Shown here: in pieces, positions 10,791 to 21,416 of the stretch | How positions within the stretch are numbered: position 1 is the stretch's first letter | How the letters are laid out: each line of letters opens with the position of its first letter | Program-made: the position numbers and the translations under genes | From: Prochlorococcus sp. AG-402-N17 | GTDB lineage: Bacteria > Cyanobacteriota > Cyanobacteriia > PCC-6307 > Cyanobiaceae | Reading direction: 5' to 3' | NCBI GenBank assembly: GCA_003216455.1 | Contig: QCIV01000004.1 | Location: forward strand, 1 to 63,495 | DNA: 63,495 nucleotides | Notes under the pieces: model-generated | Database searches by the model: none | The model's input: only the letters and a program-made list of their open reading frames with translations | Told to the model about the DNA's origin: nothing

Positions 10791-12161
10791 CTACACTGAA
10801 GTATTGCATTCTTCAAGCTTATCTTTTAACTGATCAAGAGATTCATCGGAAATCTTTGAATTCATGGGACAATGTTTAGGACCACACATTGAACAAAACT
10901 CTGCCTTTTTAAAGATTTCTTCAGGCAATGTTTCATCATGGTACTGCTTCGCCCTTTCCGGATCTAATGAAAGTTCGAATTGTTTATTCCAATCAAAGTT
11001 ATACCTTGCATGACTAAGTTCATCATCTCTATCACGAGCTCCAGCTCTATGTCTTGCTATATCAGCAGCGTGAGCAGCTATTTTGTAAGCAATTAAGCCT
11101 TCTCTTACATCTTCTGCATTCGGTAGACCTAGATGTTCTTTTGGCGTTACATAACATAACATAGAAGTTCCATACCACCCTGCCATCGCAGCCCCAATAG
11201 CACTTGATATATGGTCATAACCAGGGGATATATCTGTAACTAATGGACCAAGGACATAAAATGGGGCTTCTGAACATTCTTCCATTTGCTTTCTCACATT
11301 AAACTCAATTTGGTCCATAGGTACATGACCAGGACCCTCAACCATTACTTGAACATTATGTTCCCATGCTCTTCGAGTAAGCTCGCCTAAGGTCTTCAAT
11401 TCAGCTAGCTGAGCATTATCAGAAGCATCATGCAAACATCCAGGTCTTAATGAGTCTCCTAGAGAAAAAGTACAATCATATTTTTTAAAAATCTCACAAA
11501 TGTCATCAAACCTTGTGTAGAGAGGATTTTGCTTAAAATGATGTAACATCCATTGAGCTAAAATACCTCCCCCCCTACTGACAATTCCAGTAATTCTTCC
11601 TTTAACCTTCGGCAAATGCTCTATTAACAAGCCAGCATGTATAGTTTGATAATCCACGCCCTGCTGACAATGTTTTTCAATAATATGAAGAAAATCGTCT
11701 TCAGTTAGTCTATCTATTGAACCATGTACACTTTCTAATGCTTGATAAACAGGAACTGTTCCAATGGGAACAGGAGACTGATGAATAATTGCTTGCCGAA
11801 CTTCATCTAAATTTACTCCTCCTGTAGAAAGATCCATAACCGTATCCGCCCCATATTTAACTGCCAGTTTTAGTTTCTCTACTTCTTCATTGATATCACT
11901 TGCATTAGGGGAAGCACCAATATTGGCATTAACTTTGCATCTTGAAGCAATGCCTATAGACATTGGCTCAAGATTCAAATGATTAATATTAGCTGGAATA
12001 ATTAATCTTCCTCTTGCCACTTCTTCCATTATTAAAGAAGAAGGAAGATTCTCTTTTTTAGCAACAAAATCCATTTCTTCAGTAATATGTCCGTTTCTCG
12101 CAAAGTTCATTTGAGTTACATTGTCTTTACCAAGGCGAGGCTTAATCCACGTACTTCTCAT
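10791..12161 (-). CDS. thiC: Phosphomethylpyrimidine synthase (HMP-P synthase)
   Basis: ThiC is a radical-SAM enzyme that rearranges aminoimidazole ribotide to the HMP-phosphate moiety of thiamine. The 456-residue length fits the shorter cyanobacterial form. The C-terminal cluster motif [11 protein letters not shown] (CxxCx4C) is present, along with [12 protein letters not shown] and [12 protein letters not shown] blocks. A TPP riboswitch lies 51 nt upstream of the ATG on the same strand, so expression should fall when thiamine pyrophosphate is plentiful. Confidence 0.97.
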   Translation of the reverse strand: MRSTWIKPRLGKDNVTQMNFARNGHITEEMDFVAKKENLPSSLIMEEVARGRLIIPANINHLNLEPMSIGIASRCKVNANIGASPNASDINEEVEKLKLAVKYGADTVMDLSTGGVNLDEVRQAIIHQSPVPIGTVPVYQALESVHGSIDRLTEDDFLHIIEKHCQQGVDYQTIHAGLLIEHLPKVKGRITGIVSRGGGILAQWMLHHFKQNPLYTRFDDICEIFKKYDCTFSLGDSLRPGCLHDASDNAQLAELKTLGELTRRAWEHNVQVMVEGPGHVPMDQIEFNVRKQMEECSEAPFYVLGPLVTDISPGYDHISSAIGAAMAGWYGTSMLCYVTPKEHLGLPNAEDVREGLIAYKIAAHAADIARHRAGARDRDDELSHARYNFDWNKQFELSLDPERAKQYHDETLPEEIFKKAEFCSMCGPKHCPMNSKISDESLDQLKDKLEECNTSV

Positions 12162-12212
12162 AATTTACAAATTTTTTAAAAGTGTTATTACTAAAGTTTG
12201 ATCAAATCTTGA

Positions 12213-12290
12213 CTTCCCTGCATCAAGGTTAATGATTCAGGTTCAAAGGGTATGATCTCAGCTAAGTGAAAATTCTTAGCACCCCTAGTA
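12213..12290 (-). promoter_or_regulatory. TPP riboswitch (THI element) controlling thiC
   Basis: Read on the minus strand, the stretch starts ACTAGGGGTGCTAAG, continues with AGCTGAGATCATACCC, then TTTGAACCTGAATC, and ends with the 3' block TGATGCAGGGAAG. These match the conserved THI-box elements (GGGGTGC, GCTGAGA, CCCTTTGAACCTGA, GCAGGGAAG). It sits directly upstream of thiC. About 50 nt separate it from the start codon, enough for an expression platform that blocks translation or terminates transcription; I could not tell which. Confidence 0.93.
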
Positions 12291-12359
12291 TTAATATTAT
12301 TAATAGCTCTTTTCTAAAAAATAGTCATCTCAAGTTGCGTAAAAATAAATAAAATATTT

Positions 12360-12575
12360 TTATTTAGCTTTTTGATAAGACTTTATCTTTTTTAAAATAT
12401 TTTTCCTATTCAATTGTCGACTTATACCCCTCTCCAAAATAATTACAATCCCCATTAGGCCAATAGGTAAATAAAAAATCTTCTTAGAATTGTCCCTAAA
12501 TATCAATCCGATAGAAGATATGAGGATCATGAAAGGAGCCACAAAAGATAAAATAAATCTTTTATTAATATTCAT
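12360..12575 (-). CDS. Small membrane protein, unknown function (DUF3188-like?)
   Basis: A 71-residue protein with two hydrophobic segments (roughly residues 7-25 and 34-46) and a basic C-terminal tail (RQLNRKNILKKIKSYQKAK). It looks like a small two-span inner or thylakoid membrane protein. Its start codon overlaps the stop of the upstream amidohydrolase by 4 bp, so the two are translationally coupled. The layout recalls the DUF3188 family of picocyanobacteria, but this is a guess; function unknown. Confidence 0.75.
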   Translation of the reverse strand: MNINKRFILSFVAPFMILISSIGLIFRDNSKKIFYLPIGLMGIVIILERGISRQLNRKNILKKIKSYQKAK

Positions 12576-13759
12576 TTACCAATTAAATTAATTTTTTCAT
12601 TATTTAATTTTACTATGGATTCTGTTATCACTTTGATTCCAACAGCAATGGCTTTTTCATCTGGATCAAATTTAGAACTATGAAGCGGAGCACATCCATT
12701 TGAACTCGAAACGCCAAGCCTAAACATAGCTCCTGGAATATCTTTTAAAAATTCAGCGAAATCTTCAGCTCCTAATGATGGTTTTTGTAATTCGATAACA
12801 TTTTTTTTACCCAAAACCTTAATTCCCGAATCTCTAAAGACTCTATTAATTTCAGAATTATTATTAACTGCCGGAGTGATTTCTCTAAATATTACTTTTG
12901 CTTCAGCTCCGCAACTATTAGCTAATGAAGTGATATTTTCATTGAGCCAATTACCAATATTCTTAAATAGTTTACGATTAGTACATCTAACCGTACCAAT
13001 TAAATTAACCTTTTCTGCAAGAACATTGAATGCATTGCCGCCATTTATTTTCCCAAAAGTTATTACTACAGGATCTAAAGGATCTAACTTCCGTGATATT
13101 GATTCTTGAATTCCCGAGATCACTTTAGAGGCCGCCCAAATAGCATCAACTCCTTCATAAGGTCGAGCACCATGCCCTGATTTTCCTTTAATCTCTACCT
13201 TAAGTTCTCCCGCAGCTGCAGTTAAACTCCCCTCTTTAATGCCAATAGTCCCTACTGATAAATCTGGGTAGACATGGACTCCCAAAATATGGGTTAAACC
13301 ATTAATTGCACCATCCTTAATCATCCATCTAGCTCCGCTGGCAATTTCTTCAGCGGGCTGAAAAATTATCCGAGTCCCAAAATTTAGTCTTAAATCCTTA
13401 ATAATTTTTGCCACCCCCAATCCAATCGATATATGCAAATCATGACCACAGGCATGCATAACACCATCTACTTTTGAAGAAAAACTTAATTTGGTTTCCT
13501 CAAATATTGGCAAAGCATCCATATCTACTCTTAAACCTATAATGCCCTTATCTACAGGCCCAAAATCAGCTACAACTCCTGTTCTACCAATCGATTCTCT
13601 AACATTCCAACCAATATTTTTTAAAAAACCACTTATCAAAATCGCCGTTTGATTTTCAAGTCCACTTAATTCCGGATGAGAATGGATATGCCTTCTTAAG
13701 TTAATTAATTCATCATTAAATGAATCGATTTTTTTATATAACTGATCTCTATTCATCAC
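12572..13759 (-). CDS. M20D-family metal-dependent amidohydrolase
   Basis: A 395-residue enzyme of the M20D group (IAA-amino acid hydrolase, N-acyl amino acid amidohydrolase, hippuricase). Metal-site motifs are visible: DMDALPI, HACGHDLHI with the bridging Cys, FQPAEEIASGARWMI with the general-base Glu pair, and a terminal GAEDFAEFL. It likely hydrolyses an N-acylated amino acid or amide, but the substrate cannot be read from sequence. It is followed by a small membrane gene (4-bp overlap) and preceded by the TPR gene with no gap. Confidence 0.92.
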   Translation of the reverse strand: MMNRDQLYKKIDSFNDELINLRRHIHSHPELSGLENQTAILISGFLKNIGWNVRESIGRTGVVADFGPVDKGIIGLRVDMDALPIFEETKLSFSSKVDGVMHACGHDLHISIGLGVAKIIKDLRLNFGTRIIFQPAEEIASGARWMIKDGAINGLTHILGVHVYPDLSVGTIGIKEGSLTAAAGELKVEIKGKSGHGARPYEGVDAIWAASKVISGIQESISRKLDPLDPVVITFGKINGGNAFNVLAEKVNLIGTVRCTNRKLFKNIGNWLNENITSLANSCGAEAKVIFREITPAVNNNSEINRVFRDSGIKVLGKKNVIELQKPSLGAEDFAEFLKDIPGAMFRLGVSSSNGCAPLHSSKFDPDEKAIAVGIKVITESIVKLNNEKINLIGK

Positions 13760-14548
13760 TTAATTTAAATCGATAAAGTTCATTAAATCTCTAATTGGTT
13801 GTGGAGGCCATCTTCTTATTTGTTTCAACCATTCTTCATCACTATATCTAGGATCTAATTCAGTTACCGCTATCCAATTACTCTCTGCTTTCCCGGTTTC
13901 GCCCTTGGACCAATTCAACGCTGTTAAAGCTGCCCTAGCATCAGCAAAAGTTGGATATCGTCTAATTAATTTTTTTAATTCTTTTTCAGATTCATCAATT
14001 TTCCCCAACTGAAAATCTGCTAACGCCATACTAGATCTAGCCATCGCAAATCCAGGATTATATAAAGCAGCTTTTGAAAATAAATTTCTAGCTTTTTCCC
14101 AATGTGATAAAGATCCTTCCACATTAGCCAAATTATATATTGCAGAGAAATTTTTACTATCTTGCGAAATAACGAACATATAATCTTTTTTCGCTTGCGA
14201 CCATAGTCCCAATGCTTCCTCTGCTATCCCTCTATTAATGTAGGGATCTACTTCACTAGGATTCAAACTTATTGCTTTATTTTGGTCATCTATTGCTCCC
14301 TTTACATCTCCTATAACAAGTCTTACATTTCCTCTATTGCTAAAACCCGCAGCATCATCAGGATAAGAATCGAGATATTGATTCCATTCTTGTAAAGCGA
14401 GATTAAATTTTCCGCCTGAGCTTAATTCTAATGCATTTTTAAACAAATCCTCCCTCAAAGATAATGAATAGCATGGTGCAATATAAAAAATATTTAAAAA
14501 TACAAAAATTATTATGATACAAACCTTAACTTTTTTAAAAGTTATCAT
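13760..14548 (-). CDS. Exported or membrane-anchored TPR-repeat protein
   Basis: I place the start at the ATG at 14548 (262 residues), giving MITFKKVKV followed by a hydrophobic stretch ending IAPCYSLSL, a signal peptide or anchor. An upstream in-frame ATG at 14620 would overlap ruvB by 86 bp and bury the signal, so I reject it. The mature part carries tandem tetratricopeptide repeats (for example [20 protein letters not shown] and [19 protein letters not shown]), a protein-protein scaffold in the periplasm or lumen. It still overlaps the ruvB 3' end by 14 bp and abuts the amidohydrolase. Partner unknown. Confidence 0.88.
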   Translation of the reverse strand: MITFKKVKVCIIIIFVFLNIFYIAPCYSLSLREDLFKNALELSSGGKFNLALQEWNQYLDSYPDDAAGFSNRGNVRLVIGDVKGAIDDQNKAISLNPSEVDPYINRGIAEEALGLWSQAKKDYMFVISQDSKNFSAIYNLANVEGSLSHWEKARNLFSKAALYNPGFAMARSSMALADFQLGKIDESEKELKKLIRRYPTFADARAALTALNWSKGETGKAESNWIAVTELDPRYSDEEWLKQIRRWPPQPIRDLMNFIDLN

Positions 14549-15593
14549 TTTTTGAATCAATGTACTTTTTTCCCAAAGCAGTAAGCAATCTTCCTCGAGG
14601 AGTTCTAGTGAGAAAACCAATTTTGATTAAATACGGCTCAACTACAAATTCTAACATCGAAGAATCATCACCCAAGCCAGCTGCAATAGAATCAAGGCCT
14701 GTTGGAATATTATTGTTTTGGTTAAGAAAAGATAAATAGTGTCTATCTAAAGAATCCAATCCTTTTTCGTCTATTTGGTATGAATTTAAAGCTTTTTTTA
14801 TTAAATTCACGGAGATAGTATTAGTTTTATTAACAACTTGAGCATAATCTCTAACTCTTCTTAATAATCTTAAAGCAATTCTTGGAGTCCCTCGAGATAT
14901 CTTGGCTAAATCATAAGATGCTTCATCATCTAAATTGAGATTTATTAATTGGGAGAAATTAATAATTATTTGTTTTAATTCATCATATGTGTAAAAATCA
15001 ATTTTCTGAGATATACCAAATCTATCTCTTAGAGGTGCACTTATTGAGGCTAATTTAGTTGTTGCGCCAATCAGAGTAAACCTAGGAAGATTAATTGTTC
15101 TACAACGGGCTCCTCTATTAGCTCCCATAGTTAGGTCGAGTCTAAAATCTTCCATTGCAGAATATAACAACTCTTCAGTTAACCTATTTAAGCGATGTAT
15201 CTCATCGATAAATAAAACTTCACCATCTTTTAATCCAAGAAGTAAACCTACAATATCCCTGGGCCTTTCAATTGCTGGCGCAGTCGCTATCCTACATTTT
15301 GTATTCAATTCATGGGCTATCAAAAAAGCAAGAGTAGTCTTACCTAAACCAGGTTGTCCATATAAAAGAGTATGCTCCATCGGTTCTTTTCTAAAAATTG
15401 AAGCATCTATGGCTATTCTTAAAGAAGATTTAAGTTGTTCTTGGCCAATAAATGCGTTTAAAGTAAGAGGCCGTGCTAAGTTCAAATTTTTATTTCTCTT
15501 TTCTTCTGGAATTATTTTTGAATCAACTAGCCTAAGTTCTTTTTTACGAAGAGAAAAATCATTATCGCCTATATTGGAAGAAATTATTGCCAT
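14535..15593 (-). CDS. ruvB: Holliday junction branch migration helicase RuvB
   Basis: RuvB is the AAA+ motor that drives branch migration with RuvA in recombinational repair. The 352-residue protein has Walker [10 protein letters not shown], Walker [11 protein letters not shown], sensor motif [18 protein letters not shown] and the C-terminal winged helix with RTPRGRLLT. It begins an apparent minus-strand unit with the TPR gene, the amidohydrolase and the small membrane gene, all overlapping or abutting, and is divergent from smpB with a 52-bp gap. Confidence 0.97.
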   Translation of the reverse strand: MAIISSNIGDNDFSLRKKELRLVDSKIIPEEKRNKNLNLARPLTLNAFIGQEQLKSSLRIAIDASIFRKEPMEHTLLYGQPGLGKTTLAFLIAHELNTKCRIATAPAIERPRDIVGLLLGLKDGEVLFIDEIHRLNRLTEELLYSAMEDFRLDLTMGANRGARCRTINLPRFTLIGATTKLASISAPLRDRFGISQKIDFYTYDELKQIIINFSQLINLNLDDEASYDLAKISRGTPRIALRLLRRVRDYAQVVNKTNTISVNLIKKALNSYQIDEKGLDSLDRHYLSFLNQNNNIPTGLDSIAAGLGDDSSMLEFVVEPYLIKIGFLTRTPRGRLLTALGKKYIDSKNDNF

Positions 15594-15645
15594 AATGAAA
15601 GGTTAATTGCAATTGTTCTGAGTAGAAAGATTTTTTAAAATTAAA

Positions 15646-16140
15646 ATGGCAAAAAATTTAAACAAAGTTAAAAAAAATACTAACAAAGAAATTAATTTTA
15701 AACTTCTAGCTGAGAATAGATATGCAAAATTTCAATATGCAATATTTGAAACAATCGAAGCTGGAATTGAACTTTTAGGGACTGAAGTAAAGTCCATTAG
15801 AAACGGAAAAGCAAATTTAAGAGATGGGTACTGTTCATTCAGAGATGGCGAGATCTTATTATTAAATGTTCACATTTCACCACATAAAAATGTGGGTTCT
15901 TTCTTTAATCATGATCCATTAAGAAATAGAAAGTTGCTACTACATAAAAAAGAAATAATAAAAATGAAATCCAATACTGAAAAAAAAGGAATGACTATTG
16001 TTCCATTATCTCTTTATTTAAAAGGCTCATGGATAAAACTAACTATTGGAGTCGGTAAAGGTAAAAAATTACATGACAAACGCCAAGATGAAAAACAAAA
16101 AAGTATAAAAAAAGAAATCAACTCTGCACTAAAAAGATGA
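15646..16140 (+). CDS. smpB: SsrA-binding protein SmpB
   Basis: SmpB binds tmRNA and brings it to stalled ribosomes for trans-translation. The 164-residue protein has the OB-fold core with [20 protein letters not shown] and the [10 protein letters not shown] block, and a basic C-terminal tail ([19 protein letters not shown]) that folds into the mRNA channel. No tmRNA gene is seen nearby. It faces the divergent ruvB and converges on a small conserved gene. Confidence 0.95.
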   Translation: MAKNLNKVKKNTNKEINFKLLAENRYAKFQYAIFETIEAGIELLGTEVKSIRNGKANLRDGYCSFRDGEILLLNVHISPHKNVGSFFNHDPLRNRKLLLHKKEIIKMKSNTEKKGMTIVPLSLYLKGSWIKLTIGVGKGKKLHDKRQDEKQKSIKKEINSALKR

Positions 16141-16167
16141 AATTATTATTCAGAATTATTGCAACTA

Positions 16168-16413
16168 TTAATCTAAACTTACTGAACTTGGAGGTGGGGA
16201 AGGATCTGGATCTGCAATTAACATATGTTGTAAGACTGTCTCAGGCCTCTCACTATCTCTCCAGCGAATTTTGTATGCAGGCATTTTTGTACCTCTACTT
16301 GTAGTTTGCTCTACTGGTTCAATAACCCATCCTCTTCTTGATCGGCCCTGAGGATTTCTTTTTACTACTGCATCCGCGTGTTTGAAACGGAAACCAACAC
16401 GTTCACCACTCAT
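16168..16413 (-). CDS. Conserved small cyanobacterial protein, unknown function
   Basis: An 81-residue soluble, basic protein with a proline-rich acidic C-terminus (DPDPSPPPSSVSLD). The core (RGWVIEPVEQTTSRGTKMPA then YKIRWRDSERPETVLQHML) looks like a compact beta-rich SH3-like fold. No membrane segment or catalytic motif is visible. It lies 28 bp downstream of lysS on the same strand. I do not recognise a characterised family. Confidence 0.78.
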   Translation of the reverse strand: MSGERVGFRFKHADAVVKRNPQGRSRRGWVIEPVEQTTSRGTKMPAYKIRWRDSERPETVLQHMLIADPDPSPPPSSVSLD

Positions 16414-16441
16414 TTAAAAAATTCGTATTGGAATAATTTAC

Positions 16442-17980
16442 TTATTTTACTTCATTCAAGGGTAATTTTTCATTTTTTTTGTAAGTTATTTCTGGTTTTA
16501 ACAATGGGAAAGGGATTACATCTCTTATTGATGGACTATTAGTAATTAACATAATTAGCCTATCAATGCCTATGCCTAATCCTCCAGTAGGGGGCATGCC
16601 AATCTCTAAAGCATTCAAGAAATCTTCATCTATGCAGTGAGCCTCAAGATCTCCCTCATCTCTAAGAGATTGCTGTAATTGCATCCTTTCTCTTTGATCT
16701 ACTGGATCTATCAACTCACTAAATGCATTTGCTAGCTCGCGACCAACAATAAATAATTCAAATCTCTGAACTATTTCTTTGTTATCAAGATGAGGCCTTG
16801 CTAAAGGAGAAATTTCAACAGGATAATCGATAACAAAAGTAGGTTCTATAAGTTTTGATTCTACTTTTTGTTCGAAGACCTCATTTAAAAGTCTTCCTAT
16901 AGTATTGACTTTATTAGAAAAATCAACATTTATACTTTTAACGGCTTGTTTTGCTGCTTGAAAGTCTCCACTGAAAGAATCAAAATCAATCCCTGTATAT
17001 TTTTTGACAATATCTTTCATGGATATTCTTGTCCAAGGTTTAGAAAAATCAATTTCTTTATTTTGATAATTTATAATTAAAGAGCCACATGCATCAGCTA
17101 AAATATCCTTTATCAATTCTTCTGTTAAGTTCATCATATCAACATAGTCAGAAAAAGCTTCATAAATTTCAACTGAGGTGAATTCTGGATTATGCCTTGT
17201 ACTTATCCCCTCATTACGGAAGATTCTTCCCAATTCATATACTTTCTCAAATCCTCCAACAACCATTCTTTTTAAATGTAACTCTGTAGCTATTCTTAGA
17301 TATAGCGGAATATCTAATGTATTGTGATGAGTTATAAATGGTCTTGCTTCAGCACCACCAGCTTCAGATTGCAGAATTGGAGTCTCTATCTCTAAAAAAT
17401 TTCTATTATCTAACCATTTTCTTATAAAACTTATGCATTTTGCTCTTTTTTTAAATACATTTTTAGAGTGAGGATTGACTATTAAATCTAGATAACGTTG
17501 TCTATATCTTTTTTCAATATCAGTCAATCCATGCCATTTATCTGGCAAAGGTTGTAATGATTTGGATAACATTTCCCATTTTTCTACTTTAATAGAAAGC
17601 TCACCTTTATTTGTTTTTTTAATAGTTCCGTAGACGCCTATCCAATCACCAATATCTACTATTTCCTTGAGATCTTCAAAAGAAAGTGATTTTTGTTTTT
17701 CTAAATTTAAGTTAATAATCTTTTTATCTAGATAAAGCTGAATCTGACCATCTTGATCGCTTATTGTGAAAAAAGCAATTTTACCCATTACCCTTTTTGC
17801 CATCACTCTTCCAGCAATAGAAACACTGAAGTCTTCTTCTTGACCATTTTCTAGGTAATCAAATTTTTGAGTAAGAAATTTTGTAGTATTTGAAACCCTA
17901 AAACTCTGTGCGTAAGAAGCAAATCCTTTACTAACCAGTGAATTAGCTTTTTGTAAGCGTGCTTCTTTTATTTCAGACAA
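16442..17980 (-). CDS. lysS: Lysyl-tRNA synthetase (class II)
   Basis: LysS charges tRNA-Lys. The 512-residue protein has an N-terminal OB-fold anticodon-binding domain ([19 protein letters not shown]-like stretch near residue 55) and the class II catalytic core: motif 2 within [20 protein letters not shown] and motif 3 [12 protein letters not shown] near the C-terminus. Length and domain order are normal. It lies 50 bp downstream of the response-regulator gene on the same strand. Confidence 0.97.
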   Translation of the reverse strand: MSEIKEARLQKANSLVSKGFASYAQSFRVSNTTKFLTQKFDYLENGQEEDFSVSIAGRVMAKRVMGKIAFFTISDQDGQIQLYLDKKIINLNLEKQKSLSFEDLKEIVDIGDWIGVYGTIKKTNKGELSIKVEKWEMLSKSLQPLPDKWHGLTDIEKRYRQRYLDLIVNPHSKNVFKKRAKCISFIRKWLDNRNFLEIETPILQSEAGGAEARPFITHHNTLDIPLYLRIATELHLKRMVVGGFEKVYELGRIFRNEGISTRHNPEFTSVEIYEAFSDYVDMMNLTEELIKDILADACGSLIINYQNKEIDFSKPWTRISMKDIVKKYTGIDFDSFSGDFQAAKQAVKSINVDFSNKVNTIGRLLNEVFEQKVESKLIEPTFVIDYPVEISPLARPHLDNKEIVQRFELFIVGRELANAFSELIDPVDQRERMQLQQSLRDEGDLEAHCIDEDFLNALEIGMPPTGGLGIGIDRLIMLITNSPSIRDVIPFPLLKPEITYKKNEKLPLNEVK

Positions 17981-18030
17981 AATTTATTTTAATATATTTG
18001 TTTTATTTAATAAAATTATCAGACTATGGC

Positions 18031-18777
18031 TCAACTTGCCAAAGATGTTGCTGTTTCACCAACTCTCTGAGATGCGTAACCAATTCCTCTGACAGTTAAT
18101 ATTAATTCTGGATTTCTTGGATCTGGCTCTAATTTACCTCTTAATCTAGCTACATATACATCTACAACTCTTAAATCTGCTGCTCTTCGAGGAGGATAAC
18201 CCCATAGCTGCTCTAAAATTTCTGCTCTCGGGACAACCTTTCCAGGCTCGTCAAATAATAATTCTAGGAGGCTAAATTCAGTATAGGTTAGGCTAATTCT
18301 ATCTCCTGCTCTTGAAACTTGTCTGCGATTAGTATCAACAACTAAACTTCCAAATTTCATAACTCCTTTGCCTGAAGGAACTTCTTTAGTTTCCGTAACC
18401 GATACAGTTGGGCCCATTCTTCTCAAAATGGTAGCTATTCTAGCCTCTAACTCTTTTGGGCTAAATGGTTTAGATAAGTAATCATCAGCCCCTAAATCCA
18501 AACCTGCAACTCTCTCTGAAATAGCTTCTAAAGCTGTTAAGAATATAATTGGAACTACTGACTCAGCTCTAATTCTTCTACAAACAGCAAATCCATCCAT
18601 TTTTGGAAGCATAACATCAAGAACTATCAAATCTGGGGAGTCCCTGTGAAAAGATTCAAGGGCTTCTTCTCCGTTAGTGGCTGAATAAACTTGATAGCCA
18701 GCTAGTTGAAGCCTCGTAACTAATACCTTCAAAACTGCTGGTTCATCATCAACAACTAAAATTCTTGCTTTTGACAT
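18031..18777 (-). CDS. OmpR/PhoB-family response regulator (RpaB-like)
   Basis: A 248-residue two-component response regulator. The receiver domain has the acidic pocket VVDDEP, phospho-acceptor Asp at about residue 54 (IVLDVMLPKMDG), Thr in FLTAL and Lys in LSKPFSPKELEAR. The C-terminal winged helix is OmpR-type (LTYTEFSLLELL, RVVDVYVARLRGKLEPDP). The PFSPKELEAR and RVVDV stretches resemble RpaB/Ycf27, but the N-terminal region differs from typical RpaB, so it may be a paralogue. No histidine kinase gene is adjacent. Spacing to mreD is 176 bp with no other gene visible. Confidence 0.9.
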   Translation of the reverse strand: MSKARILVVDDEPAVLKVLVTRLQLAGYQVYSATNGEEALESFHRDSPDLIVLDVMLPKMDGFAVCRRIRAESVVPIIFLTALEAISERVAGLDLGADDYLSKPFSPKELEARIATILRRMGPTVSVTETKEVPSGKGVMKFGSLVVDTNRRQVSRAGDRISLTYTEFSLLELLFDEPGKVVPRAEILEQLWGYPPRRAADLRVVDVYVARLRGKLEPDPRNPELILTVRGIGYASQRVGETATSLAS

Positions 18778-18953
18778 AGTTAAAAAAGATTTCTCGATAT
18801 TTCAAAGCAAAAAACTATTGCATTGAATGTTTATTCTAACAATTAAAAATATAACATTACGAACCCGCAAAGAGATATTCCTAAGGTTTAAAACATTTTA
18901 AATGATTTGAAAATATATAAATTTTTTTAAAACTTTTACCTTTTTTGCAAAAT

Positions 18954-19475
18954 TTATTGCTGTAATTTGCTTCTTGAAAATTTAAATATTCTTAAAAGTT
19001 GGGAGCAAATAAAGGGAGCAAAAAAACCGGTCAAAAAAACTTCCGCTAAGATATTTTTAAAACTGGGAATCAACATTAAAAAATTACTATCTGAAAAATT
19101 TCTAAACAAAATTTGTAAAAAATAAAGAGTTCCACATAAAAAACTTCCAAAAGAACAAATTAAACCATACCTAAAATGTCCCACCAAAAAATCACTATGT
19201 ATTTTAATTCTCCCAAACAAAAAACCACAAAAAATTAATCCTGGTATTTGAGTAAAACTTTCATTTAAAGTTAAAGAATCTAAAATTAGACCTAAAAACA
19301 AACCAAATATTAATCCATTGATTGATCCATTCATCATTGACCAAGGCAATAACCAAAATAATGGCCAATATGGCTGAACACCTAAAAATCCAAGCCAATT
19401 AGGGTGCCATAAAAAAATAATAGGGATAAAAATAAAGCTTATTATGGATAATTTTTTTATAAAAAATTTATTCAT
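18954..19475 (-). CDS. mreD: Rod shape-determining protein MreD
   Basis: A 173-residue very hydrophobic protein with about five membrane segments, third gene of mreBCD. MreD is an inner-membrane part of the elongasome that guides lateral wall synthesis. I place the start at the ATG at 19475, whose first base is the last of the mreC stop (TAATG overlap, 1 bp), rather than the longer form from 19505. Position after mreC supports the call more than motif recognition, since MreD diverges rapidly. Confidence 0.85.
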   Translation of the reverse strand: MNKFFIKKLSIISFIFIPIIFLWHPNWLGFLGVQPYWPLFWLLPWSMMNGSINGLIFGLFLGLILDSLTLNESFTQIPGLIFCGFLFGRIKIHSDFLVGHFRYGLICSFGSFLCGTLYFLQILFRNFSDSNFLMLIPSFKNILAEVFLTGFFAPFICSQLLRIFKFSRSKLQQ

Positions 19476-20227
19476 TAAATATTTACTTCCAAAATTTGGA
19501 CCCAATCAATTACTTGAGGTTTTGCTAAAAGTAAAATTTTTGCTGTTTTTTTTGATTTCAATGTCTCATCTATTGATTGGACAATACCAATAGGGATATT
19601 TGGAGGTAATAACGTACTAGCGGGAGATGATGATACAAAATCTCCAACTTTAATATCAGCATCTTCTGAATAAAGTATCAGACTAGGATAATCATCTCCT
19701 AAACCTACAAGTAATCCATTGGTTTGAATTCTATCAACCCAAACACCTAACTTACTTTCTGGAGAAGTTATTAAAGTTACCGACGAAGTGAATAAAGAAG
19801 TATTCTTTACTATTCCTAATAATCCACCCGGACCAATCACAATATTACCAATTTCTACTCCATCCTTTGAACCTTTATTTAAAATAATTTGTCTCCACCA
19901 ACTACCTGTTTTTCTCGAAATAACTGCCGCTGAAATATGTTCATCATTAGATGATTCTTTAAGAGATAAGATTCGTCGCAATCTTAAATTATCTTTTTTA
20001 AGAAGATTTAACTTTATTAAATATTCTTGGTCAATACTGTTAAGAACAATTTCTTTTTGAAATTGACCAGGCCAAAAAGGTTTTGAAATAAAATAATAAA
20101 AATCTTTATAAAAAGCTCCTTTTGATATTCTTACATAAACCAAAAATAAAAAAATTACAAAAAATAGCCAATTTTTCTTTTTATGCCACCAACGACGATT
20201 AGTAGAAATCCGTCGGATACCTAACAT
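19475..20227 (-). CDS. mreC: Rod shape-determining protein MreC
   Basis: A 250-residue bitopic protein: basic N-terminus, one membrane helix (about residues 18-33, WLFFVIFLFLVYV), then a coiled-coil stretch and a periplasmic beta domain with the family's GSKDGVEIGNIVIGPGGLLG and later VGDFVSSSPAS blocks. MreC links cytoplasmic MreB to the cell-wall synthases. It starts 4 bp after the mreB stop and overlaps mreD by 1 bp, a tight operon. Confidence 0.93.
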   Translation of the reverse strand: MLGIRRISTNRRWWHKKKNWLFFVIFLFLVYVRISKGAFYKDFYYFISKPFWPGQFQKEIVLNSIDQEYLIKLNLLKKDNLRLRRILSLKESSNDEHISAAVISRKTGSWWRQIILNKGSKDGVEIGNIVIGPGGLLGIVKNTSLFTSSVTLITSPESKLGVWVDRIQTNGLLVGLGDDYPSLILYSEDADIKVGDFVSSSPASTLLPPNIPIGIVQSIDETLKSKKTAKILLLAKPQVIDWVQILEVNI

Positions 20228-20231
20228 AACA

Positions 20232-21284
20232 TTAATCTCTTATTGCATTCCTTATAAATTCTGGAGTGTCAACAACTCTTTTGAGTTTTTTAAAATCATC
20301 CAACACCTCTCCACAACCATTCACTACGCAAAGCAGTGGGTTTTCTGCTATGTGAGTAAAAATCCCTGTTTCATCGCTCAATAAATCATTAATGCCTCTC
20401 ACTAAAGCTCCACCACCTGCAAGCATAATCCCCCTATCAACTATGTCTGCAGCAAGTTCAGGGGGGGTTCGCTCTAAAGTTCTTTTTACAGCTTCGACTA
20501 TTTTACTAAGTGTTTCAGCCATAGCTTCTCTGATTTCTCCTGATGTCAAAGTGACTGACCTAGGTAGACCAGATAAAAGATGTAAACCTCTAACCTCTAA
20601 AGTAGTTTTATCAAAATCATCATCTGGAAATGCAGATCCAATTTTAATCTTGATATCTTCTGCAGTTCTCTCTCCAACAACTAAATTGTGAACTTTTTTA
20701 AGATATAGCGCAATTGACTCATTTATTTCATCGCCTGCTATTCGAACAGATTCACTCAATACGGTTCCTCCTAAACTTAATACTGCAACCTCAGTAGTAC
20801 CTCCACCAATATCAACAATCATTGTTCCAATTGGTTCAGTTACTGGCAATGATGCTCCTATTGCCGCTGCAACAGGTTCATCAATTAAATGAACTTCTCT
20901 AGCTCCCGCTAATCCAGCTTCTCTTACTGCTCTTCGCTCAACACTAGTAACTCCACTTGGAATACCAATAACTATTCTTGGGGCTACTAACCCCTTGCCT
21001 TCATTACATTTTTGAATAAATGTTTTTATCATTTGTTCTGCAGCATCAAAATCTGCGATAACCCCATCTCTTAGTGGTCTTACGGCTCTTATATTACCAG
21101 GGGTCCTTCCAAGCATTAACTTAGCTTCTTTACCAACAGCTAATGGAATCCCTTCTTCTAAATCCATAGCTACTACAGAAGGCTCTTGTAAAACAACGCC
21201 TTTTCCTGATACGTGTATAAGAGTATTGGCCGTTCCCAAATCTATGCCAATATCTCTAGAAAATTTAAATCTGTTAAAAATCAC
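20232..21284 (-). CDS. mreB: Rod shape-determining actin homologue MreB
   Basis: MreB forms membrane-bound actin-like filaments that guide cell-wall synthesis. The 350-residue protein has the actin-fold phosphate motifs [14 protein letters not shown] near the N-terminus and [18 protein letters not shown] mid-protein, and the adenosine motif [12 protein letters not shown] near the C-terminus. It leads the mreB-mreC-mreD operon and is divergent from ssb, with 132 bp between the start codons. Confidence 0.97.
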   Translation of the reverse strand: MIFNRFKFSRDIGIDLGTANTLIHVSGKGVVLQEPSVVAMDLEEGIPLAVGKEAKLMLGRTPGNIRAVRPLRDGVIADFDAAEQMIKTFIQKCNEGKGLVAPRIVIGIPSGVTSVERRAVREAGLAGAREVHLIDEPVAAAIGASLPVTEPIGTMIVDIGGGTTEVAVLSLGGTVLSESVRIAGDEINESIALYLKKVHNLVVGERTAEDIKIKIGSAFPDDDFDKTTLEVRGLHLLSGLPRSVTLTSGEIREAMAETLSKIVEAVKRTLERTPPELAADIVDRGIMLAGGGALVRGINDLLSDETGIFTHIAENPLLCVVNGCGEVLDDFKKLKRVVDTPEFIRNAIRD

Positions 21285-21416
21285 AATAAGAATTTCTTTT
21301 TATAAATAATATATCTATTTTTTGCTAAGCTCTCGGAATTCTTTCGTTTAGTTATGAATAGCACTTAAAACTTTGAGCAAAACCTGAAAATATGAGTAGT
21401 ATTAAAAAAAAAATTT

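Noticed and set aside
14549-14620. Longer N-terminus for the TPR protein
   Set aside because: It would overlap ruvB by 86 bp and place the signal peptide 24 residues inside the protein.
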